The position numbers were made by a program, and so were the translations under genes. DNA of 64,000 bases from Candidatus Uabimicrobium amorphum. GTDB lineage: Bacteria > Planctomycetota > Uabimicrobiia > Uabimicrobiales > Uabimicrobiaceae. This document shows, piece after piece, positions 16,228-24,990 of this stretch. Each line of letters starts with the position of its first letter. Positions within the stretch are counted from its first letter, which is position 1. The DNA is taken from the NCBI RefSeq assembly GCF_009002475.1, contig NZ_AP019860.1, positions 3,472,001-3,536,000 of the forward strand, written 5' to 3'. Below the pieces are notes generated by a model. It made no database searches. It worked only from the letters and a program-made list of their open reading frames with translations, and was not told the origin of the DNA.

Positions 16228-19200
16228 CTACTTCACTTTTAACTGCCGCAAATCAGGATAGTTTTTATATAGAAATTTATGAAATTCATATTTCTCTCTG
16301 CCACTTCTACGGCCATTTTGTCCACGTACATGTATTTCGTACAAATAATCTAACATCGTTTGTGCTAACTGTGGTTTGCGATGACTTAGGTAAATGCGTG
16401 GCAATTGCATGTGATCGCGAAATAACTCGTCGAAAGGATTTCTTTCGTTGCCTTTTATCAATAAATTTTTTTCAAATAGAGCTTGCGCTTCCCTAAATTC
16501 TTTTAAAAAGAAGTAAAGGTGTGCCACTTCACCGCGAAAGATCAAATCCTCACTGTATTGTAGTTGATGTAAGTATTTCATCGCTTCTTGTTTACGATTT
16601 TGCCGTACCGCTTCTTCTGCGAGTTTAAACAAATAAATTTGTTGTAAATATCCCGCGCGATTTTCCATATTCAGTTGCAATGCTTTGTGCATACCAGAAA
16701 GTGAGTGTGAACGAAATAGTGAATCGGCAAACAAGTATCTTTCGTTTTGTGGGTCTAGTTTCACCGCAAATTGCAGATATTTAATGGTAGGGTGCGACCT
16801 TTGCGAAAAGAAAAAATAAATCTGATCAAATTTATTATTCAACATAAAGTCATGCGATTCCGTCGACACAATTTGTGCTTTTTTGTTGTTGCGCACCTCG
16901 CGGATACATGTATTAAAAAAGTTTTGGTACAGCCCTAACGCCACTGCCTCTTTGTAGTTCGTTGTTGCTTGTTGCGCCTTATGTAAAAGCGTATTGAGCT
17001 GCTCTTTGTTACTTAAAGTTGCATAACTAGATATCGCAAATTTTTGCACCGCTTTATCACTATGATCGCAAAACTTCTTTGCGATAAATTGTTTTTCACG
17101 CTTTGTCAAAGGGCGCAAAAATCCAATTTGCTTTTTCTCTGCGGCGGTAAGGCTTATTTCTTCGTGGAGCTGGTGCAACAGGAAGGCCAACAACTTTTTG
17201 TCCCTAACTTGTTGCATTTCTCTTAGAGAAAAATGAATGTTCAACCACGATATAATATAAGAGACCGAGCACTGTGTGGTGACAGGTAAAGACTGTAGTG
17301 TTTTGTCGATATATTTAAAGAAAAATATCGCGCGTGCCATCATCGCTACGCTGCGCTTTTCCAGTTTGCGTTTTCCTCCTAGGAAAAATTTATAAAAAGA
17401 AAAGATGTATGCCGCTGTTGCTTCTAAAGGAGTTTGAAGTAACTTTTGTTGGTAAAAATCGTCTTCGAAAATCAGCGTATTTTGTAATCCTATGGACCAC
17501 GCAAATAATGCTCGAATGCGTATTAAAATTTCATCGGAGGACAAACATTTCTTTATTTGCGGCATAAGTTGCAATATATCTACTTTGCATCTCTCGCAAA
17601 AGGAAAGAACCACATCTTGTACTTGAATGCAAGGATCTTCCAAACCACGTCGGTACCAATTGAGATATAAATTATTTTGCGTCGTGTTATTGCTACTCCA
17701 TATTTGATAGTGCGCAAAAACTCTAATATTTTCGTCTTTATGTGACAAAGCTTTTTGCAAAATCTTTCTTATTTTGGGCCACTCCGCGGGCAAATCACGA
17801 ATAGAAGCAATGCCGTGCAAACTTGCCGCAGCAGCAACAGAAACTTTAAAAGAAGAGCTATCCATCAAATCGTAGAGTAAATCCCGCTCACGCTGGGGAA
17901 TAGAGATACGCTTTTCTTTATTGCTAAAATTGCGTCCAAAAGAATCTCTACGTTTAAAAAAATGCGGTACAAACATCGACCTCGCCACAACAAACTGCAA
18001 AAATTCAAAATCGCGCCCGGAAAATGTATTTTTTAACTTATAAATATCCAAAAATACAGAGTTGTCCTGTGCGAGAAAAGCCTCGCGCAATACAACTGTC
18101 GCTAAAATACGCAACGCACTATCTTGCCCAGAATCGTTGGCGATACGCATGACAGGAGAAAAACCATATAGTTGGAGACATGCATTCAATATGAGATATT
18201 TCTCAAACAAACTATTGGCAAAATAGAGCGCCTCGAAAAACTGCCCTTTACTAAACTCCCAAGAGTTAGGTATACGTCGGCTGCGATACATTTGCGCTAA
18301 CTTATGATAAATAGCCCGCGATTGCTCGCGTATCCTTTCGCTGGTGATTTTTTTCTGCATCCACACAATATCTTTTTTGATTTGCGACGTCAAATCTTTG
18401 CGCTGTAAAAATTTTTTGATATCAGAGTCAAAATTCTTGCTATAACGCGACGTGTATAAGGCCGCTTCTACTTGTTTGTACATTGCAGGCGACGATAGAG
18501 TATCGAGAAATATGGTAATCGAAGCATTGACATTTTTACGTGCCATCTGCCATGAGGTATATTCTTCGGTGTATAGCTTTTCTATCTCATACCATTTTTC
18601 TGCGAACATCTGCGGTGGCTTTGTGACAAATTGAGTAGTAAAAACATGAGCAATGAGTTGATAACAATGCTCACTTAGTTGTGGATTGTGGTAAGGAATC
18701 TCATGGATCAACTGTGCGGCTTCAAAGTCGTGGTCCATCAAAAAAGCGCGTCGTAAGTAATAAAAAGCCTTATAATATTTCTGCTGCTGCATATATAATT
18801 TGCCAAGAGAAATGGCATAACGCGTAACGAAGGGGGACAATGCGACACAACGTTCTAGATACTTTTGCGCTTTAGAAAACTCCTTCGTTTCTTCCATATA
18901 TATATTGGTAATGTACTCTAGCAAAATAACATCTTGGCGAAGATCTTGTTCTGCCTTGAGTAAGTACTTCAACGCTCGTTTTTTCTCTTGTAGATGAAAA
19001 AGGCAAACCCCGCGATAGTAATCTGCTGCCGGAATATTCACCACATTATGGAGAAGTTGTAAAGCTCTATAGTATTTTTTTTGATGGTAGAAAACCAGGG
19101 CTTTGTAATAAGAAACTTCCGAGAATATTTCTTTGTCTTTTTCAATAAATGCAAGAACTTCAGAGGTACGCTTATATTGTTTTTCACGATAAAAAGCTTT

Positions 19201-20277
19201 GGCGATATAGAGAACATGTGTGGATTTCAACTGCGAAAAGTCAATACTCATTTTTTCTATTTGTAGAAATTGTTTGTTATGAATAAAAGTGACCACTTTC
19301 TCTACGCGCTTTTGGATTTGTTTTTCTTCACTGCTAAGCTGCGCTTTCACGGTAAATTCACGGTTATACAGGGCATAGCAAACCACCATAATAACAACGA
19401 CAACTGTAGAAACAAAACCGCGTAGTAATTTACGGTAATCGGCCTTCACTTTCTTGTTGGCGAAAAAGTTGTCCAAATCACCACATAAAAGTTCGAGATT
19501 TTCATAACGATAACGCTTCTCACGTTCTGTGGCTTTTTTCCAGATAATTTGCAAACGACGGTCAATACTTGGATTGATTTTAAGCGGTGCAATAATAGTT
19601 CCACGGCGAATATTGAACATGACCTCTAAAAGATTACTACCCCCGATCATGCGTTTTCCCGTTAGGATTTCATAAAGAATAGTTCCCAAGGCGTATACAT
19701 CTACCTGTTCATCTATCTGCGAACGCTGGCCAACAATTTGCTCAGGTGCCATGTAACACGGTGTTCCAATTAAATCGCGCGTCTTGGTTAGGTCATATTC
19801 TTTTTCATTGTTACGCCGTGCAAGACCAAAGTCAATCACATAAGGTTTGCCATCGTTACTCACCAAAATATTGTCCGGTTTTAAATCGCGGTGAATCACC
19901 TGTTGGCGATGAGCGTAACGAATCGCCGCTGATATTTTGACAAAAATACGCAACTTTGTTTCCAGGCACGACTGTTCCTCTATGTAACTAGCTAATGTCT
20001 GCCCTAATATATAATCCATAACAATATATCGTTCGTCCCCGACAACTCCAGCAGCATATACCTTGGCAATATGTGGATGATCTAGCTGTGCGGTAATTTC
20101 CATTTCGCGTTGGAAACGAACATCACTAGCGCGATTAGAGCTTCTTTTCATCACCTTAATCGCCACCTCGCGTTGTGGTGAGCGCTGCATAGCTTTGTAC
20201 ACAACGCCCATAGCCCCTTGGCCAATTTTCCCCACAATTGTATATTTTTTTTCGAGATGATTTAATATATTCGCCAT
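16228..20277 (-). CDS. Transmembrane Ser/Thr protein kinase with TPR and HEAT-like repeats
   Basis: 1349 aa from ATG at 20277; an in-frame ATG at 20313 overlapping the upstream gene is possible and neither has a strong ribosome binding site. Kinase at 12-275: GQGAMG (19-24), Lys41, HRDLKPDN (129-136), DFG (149-151), MAPE. One TM at about 291-313. Residues 340-520 carry TPR-like helical pairs (YYRGVCLFHLQEKKRALKYL). The middle (about 760-960) contains HEAT-like pairs (LMPQIKKCLSSDEILIRIRA), and further TPR-like pairs follow at the C-terminus. It has the same architecture as the protein at 24991, so they are paralogues. Likely a membrane receptor or scaffold kinase; ligand unknown. Confidence 0.9.
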   Translation of the reverse strand: MANILNHLEKKYTIVGKIGQGAMGVVYKAMQRSPQREVAIKVMKRSSNRASDVRFQREMEITAQLDHPHIAKVYAAGVVGDERYIVMDYILGQTLASYIEEQSCLETKLRIFVKISAAIRYAHRQQVIHRDLKPDNILVSNDGKPYVIDFGLARRNNEKEYDLTKTRDLIGTPCYMAPEQIVGQRSQIDEQVDVYALGTILYEILTGKRMIGGSNLLEVMFNIRRGTIIAPLKINPSIDRRLQIIWKKATEREKRYRYENLELLCGDLDNFFANKKVKADYRKLLRGFVSTVVVVIMVVCYALYNREFTVKAQLSSEEKQIQKRVEKVVTFIHNKQFLQIEKMSIDFSQLKSTHVLYIAKAFYREKQYKRTSEVLAFIEKDKEIFSEVSYYKALVFYHQKKYYRALQLLHNVVNIPAADYYRGVCLFHLQEKKRALKYLLKAEQDLRQDVILLEYITNIYMEETKEFSKAQKYLERCVALSPFVTRYAISLGKLYMQQQKYYKAFYYLRRAFLMDHDFEAAQLIHEIPYHNPQLSEHCYQLIAHVFTTQFVTKPPQMFAEKWYEIEKLYTEEYTSWQMARKNVNASITIFLDTLSSPAMYKQVEAALYTSRYSKNFDSDIKKFLQRKDLTSQIKKDIVWMQKKITSERIREQSRAIYHKLAQMYRSRRIPNSWEFSKGQFFEALYFANSLFEKYLILNACLQLYGFSPVMRIANDSGQDSALRILATVVLREAFLAQDNSVFLDIYKLKNTFSGRDFEFLQFVVARSMFVPHFFKRRDSFGRNFSNKEKRISIPQRERDLLYDLMDSSSFKVSVAAAASLHGIASIRDLPAEWPKIRKILQKALSHKDENIRVFAHYQIWSSNNTTQNNLYLNWYRRGLEDPCIQVQDVVLSFCERCKVDILQLMPQIKKCLSSDEILIRIRALFAWSIGLQNTLIFEDDFYQQKLLQTPLEATAAYIFSFYKFFLGGKRKLEKRSVAMMARAIFFFKYIDKTLQSLPVTTQCSVSYIISWLNIHFSLREMQQVRDKKLLAFLLHQLHEEISLTAAEKKQIGFLRPLTKREKQFIAKKFCDHSDKAVQKFAISSYATLSNKEQLNTLLHKAQQATTNYKEAVALGLYQNFFNTCIREVRNNKKAQIVSTESHDFMLNNKFDQIYFFFSQRSHPTIKYLQFAVKLDPQNERYLFADSLFRSHSLSGMHKALQLNMENRAGYLQQIYLFKLAEEAVRQNRKQEAMKYLHQLQYSEDLIFRGEVAHLYFFLKEFREAQALFEKNLLIKGNERNPFDELFRDHMQLPRIYLSHRKPQLAQTMLDYLYEIHVRGQNGRRSGREKYEFHKFLYKNYPDLRQLKVK

Positions 20278-20305
20278 ATGATTTCTTTTCAACTCGCAAA
20301 AACCT

Positions 20306-22552
20306 TTACTCATCAAAGTTTTTTACTGCGCGAAAGCCAACTTCATTTTTTGTTGCAAAACTGGAAAAATAGTAAACGTAAGCATGATTGCATTGCATTC
20401 GCGGAGACATCCACGAGCCACCACGTACCATCCGCGAATCTGGTTTGGTGCCTTGTCCGAGGCACCATTCAAATACGTTACCCAACATATCGTGCAAACC
20501 AAATAAATTACGCGGTGTCGACCCCACAGGTTGTGTTACTGTACCTTCGGTTACCCAGTTCACATTGGTATCACGAAAATTTTTTCCGCGTTTTTGCAGT
20601 ACCAACTGCCAATAGTCAGCGCACACCACATATGATGGAATAAACGTATTATTTCCCCAATAATAATACGCTTTTACGCGAGAACGACATGCATATTCCC
20701 ATTGTTTGCCACTGGGTAAATCAAAACCATATTTTTGGCAAAAACGTTGCGCATCGCGCCAACTGACATTTTCCACAGGATGCAAGTCACCTTTTGCGTA
20801 TACGTTTTTATTGAATTGCGACGGATTCTTTCCCATACTTTTTCGCCATTGCTGCTGTGTGACTTCGTATTTCCCAATCATAAATGGTGATAAATCAATA
20901 CCAGTTGTTGGTAGTAATACAAATTCAATCCCCGTCTCAAGATGTTTATATTCTCTTACTGTGTTGCGAACATTTCCTAGTTCATAGGTAATTCTACCAG
21001 TAAAGACAAAACCATCTATATCTTTAGATATTATAATTTTTTTACTTTTTTCTTTAGGTAAAACTCTAGCTTTTTCTTTTGTCACAGGCTTTTGTATTTT
21101 TCGCGGCACGGTCTTTTGTCTCGGTTTATTTTTGACAGGATTTGTCGCAGACGTTTTATTTGTTGTGATTTTCGTGCGCATAGGCTGCTTATAGATAAAA
21201 CGCTTGATGGCCTTGCGTTGAGAAATCACAACAGCACCAACAACCATGACACCTATCACCGCAAATAACAAACATTTTGATTTTTTCGGCGGCGTTTGTG
21301 TTGTGGAACGTTTTGCTTTTGCTTTACGCGATTTTGTTCTCGCATTGCGCGATTTATTCGCAGCAGCAATGGTTTGTATGGAGTTTGCTTGCTGTGCCAA
21401 GCGATTCTGCAAACGATTTGATTCTGCAAAGTGAGGTTTGTCATCATGTGAAGTGGTACTGTTTTGCGGCAACGACGTTGCGGTTTTGGCAACGGTTTTT
21501 TCACGAGAGATATCCACAATGGTTTCCTGCTGCTTATTCTCTAGAGGAATTGCGCTAAAAACGGCCACACATTCTTCTGCAGTCGGGCGTTGCTGAACAT
21601 CTTTCTCGAAACAGCGATTTAGCAAGTCGTACACAGAGTTGTCGAGAGGAAATTTGCTACATTTTGCTATGGGCTTTGGGTCTTGGCAGGTAATTTTCAT
21701 CATCAGTTGTGTTATGTTTTCGCCGGCAAAAGGATATTCGTGACAAATCACTACAAACATAATTACCGCAAAAGACCATATGTCTGTCGCAGTGTAGGCT
21801 TGGCCATTGATCGCTTCGGGAGCAGCATACTTAGGTGTATACCCACCTTTCAATGATCGCAGTGATTCTGCCATATATGTCATTTGTGAAGTACCAAAGT
21901 CGGAAATTTTGATCTCACCGTTATGCAAAAGAATATTTTGCGGTTTTAAATCGCGGTGAATTAGAGCGTCTGGCTGAAGGCTGTGTGCTGCTTGTAATCC
22001 ACAGGCTATTTGTCGTCCCCAATGATAGATATCCTTTATAGTGTAGGACTTTGCCATTCTTTGCGCCAATGTTCCTTCATTGCAAAACTCCAAAGCAATA
22101 TACGGTTCGGTAACACTGTGGTCGATTACTTTTACCACATGTGGACAAATCGCCAAACGCGCGGTAAGAAGCGCTTCATTGGAAAATACTTGCCCTATTT
22201 GCATCCGCGCCCACATTTCGCCTTCACGATCACTCTTGCCTTCTTCTTGGGCATATTGACGTAAAACACTTTCTGCGGGTTTTTTAATGGCGACGAGTCT
22301 CTCGTGGCGTTGTCTTTTGTCGACTTCAATTCCCAAATAAACTTTACCAAAAGCACCACTACCTAATTCACGCAAAATCCCATATTTTCCAATAGTAGAA
22401 AATACATTACCTAGTGGTTGCCATGCACCTTGTTGTGTACGACATAACTCGTTTTTATCTATTTCCTGGGCAATAATTTTGCTAAAAATCTCCGTTGTTG
22501 CCAAAACTTGCCCATTTTGTAACTGCCAATGTTTGTGTTTTGTCAAATCCAT
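20306..22552 (-). CDS. Transmembrane Ser/Thr protein kinase with C-terminal FGE-sulfatase domain
   Basis: 748 aa. Residues 10-50 carry a short GYF/GEEP-like stretch (WQLQNGQVLAT, then QQGAWQPLGNV). Kinase 55-335: GSGAFG (64-69), Lys90, HRDLKPQN (199-206), DFG (218-220), APEA. A basic linker precedes the TM at 427-445. A basic Lys/Arg/Thr-rich linker (450-510) leads to a formylglycine-generating-enzyme-fold domain at about 541-745 (MIGKYEVTQQQW, HPVENVSWRDAQRFC, LPSGKQWEYACR, LFGLHDMLGNVFEWC, MVRGGSW). Where active FGE has its first catalytic Cys, this protein has Ser (RGGSWMSPRMQC), so sulfatase activation is unlikely and ligand binding more likely. First gene of a three-kinase minus-strand run. 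Confidence 0.93.
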   Translation of the reverse strand: MDLTKHKHWQLQNGQVLATTEIFSKIIAQEIDKNELCRTQQGAWQPLGNVFSTIGKYGILRELGSGAFGKVYLGIEVDKRQRHERLVAIKKPAESVLRQYAQEEGKSDREGEMWARMQIGQVFSNEALLTARLAICPHVVKVIDHSVTEPYIALEFCNEGTLAQRMAKSYTIKDIYHWGRQIACGLQAAHSLQPDALIHRDLKPQNILLHNGEIKISDFGTSQMTYMAESLRSLKGGYTPKYAAPEAINGQAYTATDIWSFAVIMFVVICHEYPFAGENITQLMMKITCQDPKPIAKCSKFPLDNSVYDLLNRCFEKDVQQRPTAEECVAVFSAIPLENKQQETIVDISREKTVAKTATSLPQNSTTSHDDKPHFAESNRLQNRLAQQANSIQTIAAANKSRNARTKSRKAKAKRSTTQTPPKKSKCLLFAVIGVMVVGAVVISQRKAIKRFIYKQPMRTKITTNKTSATNPVKNKPRQKTVPRKIQKPVTKEKARVLPKEKSKKIIISKDIDGFVFTGRITYELGNVRNTVREYKHLETGIEFVLLPTTGIDLSPFMIGKYEVTQQQWRKSMGKNPSQFNKNVYAKGDLHPVENVSWRDAQRFCQKYGFDLPSGKQWEYACRSRVKAYYYWGNNTFIPSYVVCADYWQLVLQKRGKNFRDTNVNWVTEGTVTQPVGSTPRNLFGLHDMLGNVFEWCLGQGTKPDSRMVRGGSWMSPRMQCNHAYVYYFSSFATKNEVGFRAVKNFDE

Positions 22553-22589
22553 ACAATCTCCGCCACAAGTACCAAATATCCCTATTTTT

Positions 22590-22619
22590 TTACCAATGCC
22601 CGTCTATATATGATATAAT
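22590..22619 (+). promoter_or_regulatory. Probable promoter of mnmM-kdsC-ligase operon
   Basis: Perfect -10 TATAAT (22614-22619) with a partial -35 TTACCA (22590-22595) at 18-bp spacing, 30 bp before the mnmM start codon, in the divergent gap between the kinase gene and mnmM. Confidence 0.5.
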
Positions 22620-22648
22620 GCCGCGGCAAAAATGAACAGGAGAAAAAA

Positions 22649-23212
22649 TTGAGATTAACTGATTATTGTCATTTACATGTGGAAAAGTTACTAAGCGCAG
22701 GAGACGTTGCCATTGACGCCACAGTGGGAAACGGACACGACACGAGCTTTCTTGCACGCATCGTGGGAAAAACAGGTAAAGTATTTGGTTTTGATATCCA
22801 ACACCAGGCCATCATAAATACGCAAAAACGCTTAGAACAACTTGCGCTTCATCAACGCGTCGAAATTTTTCACACCAGTCATGCAGAAATGCTAGAGCAC
22901 ATTCCGCAGAATTATCACCAAAAAATAAAGGTTGTGATGTTCAACCTCGGTTACCTACCCGGGGGAGACAAAAACATCATCACGGCTGCGTCGACAACCC
23001 TAACAGCTTTTTCTCATAGCCTAGATTTATTACAAAGTGGTGGAAATTTAGTTGTTATGGTCTATACAGGTCACAGCGGCGGAGAATGCGAATGGAATGA
23101 AATTCAGCAGTGGTTTACCTCTTTAGAGAAGAGTATTTATACAGTTATGTTTCCAGTGGAACCGTCTCCGCGTAAGGAAGTCCCCAAATTATTTGTGATA
23201 GAAAAAAGATAG
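22649..23212 (+). CDS. mnmM: MnmM-like tRNA (mnm5s2U34) methyltransferase, class I SAM enzyme
   Basis: 187 aa starting at TTG (22649) with AGGAG 6 nt upstream. Motif I is DATVGNGHDTSFLA, and motif IV is FNLGYLPGGDK, the hallmark of the YtqB/MnmM family (formerly 'rRNA methylase, putative'). VYTGHSGGECEWNEI and the terminal LFVIEKR also match. The family methylates the wobble uridine side chain (nm5 to mnm5) of tRNA. Length is normal. It is followed 9 bp later by kdsC, apparently by co-transcription rather than shared pathway. Confidence 0.88.
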   Translation: MRLTDYCHLHVEKLLSAGDVAIDATVGNGHDTSFLARIVGKTGKVFGFDIQHQAIINTQKRLEQLALHQRVEIFHTSHAEMLEHIPQNYHQKIKVVMFNLGYLPGGDKNIITAASTTLTAFSHSLDLLQSGGNLVVMVYTGHSGGECEWNEIQQWFTSLEKSIYTVMFPVEPSPRKEVPKLFVIEKR

Positions 23213-23221
23213 GAGTCTATT

Positions 23222-23686
23222 GTGGCTTGTAAAATTGTATTACTCGATGTTGATGGAGTTCTCACAGATGGTTCTATCTACATCGACAAGAACGGTGATG
23301 AATTCAAACGTTTTAATGTAAAAGATGGCCTTGGGATCAAACGCTTACAACAACATGGAATTGAAGTGGGTGTTATCACCGGGCGTTCTTCACTAGCACT
23401 TTATAAACGCCTGGAAAAGTTGGGAGTTACTCTCATCTACGATAATATTAGTGAAAAATTACCGGTTTACGAGCAAATACTTATTGAAAAAAATATAAGC
23501 GACGAAGAAGCTTGCTACATGGGAGACGATCTACCTGATATTCCCATCTTACAACGAGTTAAAATTGCGGGATGCCCGGCAGATGCGGTAGATGAAGTTC
23601 ACAATGTTTGTCAATTTAAGAGTAAACGTGAAGGTGGACGCGGAGCTGTTCGTGAATTTGCCGAGTTTATCTTGCAACAAAATTAA
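23222..23686 (+). CDS. kdsC: 3-deoxy-D-manno-octulosonate 8-phosphate phosphatase (HAD, KdsC type)
   Basis: 154 aa from GTG at 23222 with AGGAG upstream. HAD motif I is LDVDGVLTDG (D9, D11), motif II VITGRSS, motif III Lys in ISEKLPVYE, and motif IV YMGDDLPDIPIL. Small size without a cap domain and the RFNVKDGLGIK segment mark the KdsC tetrameric C0 phosphatases, which release Kdo for lipid A-core assembly. GCPADAV and GGRGAVREFAEFIL near the end are also family-typical. The gene overlaps the O-antigen ligase by 1 bp, supporting an LPS role. Confidence 0.92.
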   Translation: MACKIVLLDVDGVLTDGSIYIDKNGDEFKRFNVKDGLGIKRLQQHGIEVGVITGRSSLALYKRLEKLGVTLIYDNISEKLPVYEQILIEKNISDEEACYMGDDLPDIPILQRVKIAGCPADAVDEVHNVCQFKSKREGGRGAVREFAEFILQQN

Positions 23687-24978
23687 TGAATATAAAACAC
23701 ATATTGACTTTTTTTATACTTACAACGATGTGCTTGAGTGCAACACTATTGTGCGATTTGTTTGATCAAAATTTTCTCATTCCCAAACAACTCGTTTTCC
23801 AACTATGTACTTTAATTGCTTTTACACTATGGATATGGCGCCACAATAACATCTACATTCGTAAAGTAAATCCTTTGTTACTAAGCTGTTTGTTGTTTTT
23901 TTCATGGGCCGCGATCTCAAGTTTTGTATCCCCAAACCCTTTTGTTGCGATCAGTAAATACACCTTTTGGTTTTGCGGTGTTCTGTTTTTAGCACTTCTC
24001 ATTCACATTCCTTTACGCAAGTCACTTGTGAAACAAACATGGTTCACCATCATGTTTGTTGTCGTAGGTATTTCTTATTTGCAGTACGCAGAACTTTCCC
24101 CTGTGCCAATGGTACGACCTAACTTTTACGGATCTACACTAGGAAATCCTAATTTTGTCGCCTGCTTGGCAGCCGCAACAGCCGTGTCTCTCTGTGGTTA
24201 TATCAAGACGTTGTGTGGTTATCGAAAAATTTGCTGTGTTATTTCCATTATATTTTTCATATTTCCTGTACTATTTATTGGCTCTCGTGGGGCACTTGTT
24301 GGCTTATTTGTCGCATGTATTGTATTCATTCTATTGCGCAAAAACTATTTTGCAATGCTAAGCGTTGCCATACTATTTGTCGTCATGTGCTCCATTCCGC
24401 TATACCAAGGACGTAGTTTGTGGAACAAAGAGAGTTTTCACCAATATGGAGCTACCAGAGAACGTATTGTCATTTGGGTTAGTTCATGGCGCACTTTTCG
24501 CGAACACATGTGGGTGGGGACAGGCTTTGAACAATGGTATCAAAAAGCATGGCATCATAAAAACCGTTTTGCAACTGCGCGTGGCAACGAGGTGTATAAA
24601 CCAGCAACCAAGCGCATTTTTGCCCACACCCACAACGATTACCTGGAAATATTCCTTGAAACAGGTATAATAGGGGGGTGTTTATTTATTGTATTGTTAT
24701 TATTGATGCTGTATTATGCTTATACTGACTATAAAAAAACACGCTGTAGTATAGGTGCTGGTCACTTTGCTGCATTGTTCGTCTTACTAACCCATTCACT
24801 GGTCAGTTTTCCACTACAAACAGCTTTTGGTTATATGTGTTTATTGCTCAATTGGTTTTTCATTTTACGTACTCCATCACACAGCACGACAATACAAAAA
24901 CCAGCATGGGCAATTATTGCAATGTTATTACTTCTTATTTGCAATACAATCAGTTGGGCATTTGCCCACCTAATATAA
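23686..24978 (+). CDS. O-antigen ligase (WaaL/Wzy_C family) membrane protein
   Basis: 430 aa with about eleven hydrophobic segments. The Wzy_C signature region is present: HTHNDYLEIFLETGIIGG (about 311-328) in the large periplasmic loop, plus STLGNPNFVA and GSRGALVGLFVA. The family joins O-antigen or other glycan to lipid A-core, or polymerises repeat units. Position after kdsC favours the ligase role. Its ATG overlaps the kdsC stop (TAATG). The kinase gene begins 12 bp after its stop. Confidence 0.85.
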   Translation: MNIKHILTFFILTTMCLSATLLCDLFDQNFLIPKQLVFQLCTLIAFTLWIWRHNNIYIRKVNPLLLSCLLFFSWAAISSFVSPNPFVAISKYTFWFCGVLFLALLIHIPLRKSLVKQTWFTIMFVVVGISYLQYAELSPVPMVRPNFYGSTLGNPNFVACLAAATAVSLCGYIKTLCGYRKICCVISIIFFIFPVLFIGSRGALVGLFVACIVFILLRKNYFAMLSVAILFVVMCSIPLYQGRSLWNKESFHQYGATRERIVIWVSSWRTFREHMWVGTGFEQWYQKAWHHKNRFATARGNEVYKPATKRIFAHTHNDYLEIFLETGIIGGCLFIVLLLLMLYYAYTDYKKTRCSIGAGHFAALFVLLTHSLVSFPLQTAFGYMCLLLNWFFILRTPSHSTTIQKPAWAIIAMLLLLICNTISWAFAHLI

Positions 24979-24990
24979 GAAAAGGTCGTT

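Noticed and set aside
20306..22552. Sulfatase-modifying activity for the FGE-like tail
   Set aside because: First catalytic Cys appears to be Ser and no sulfatase gene is in the window.
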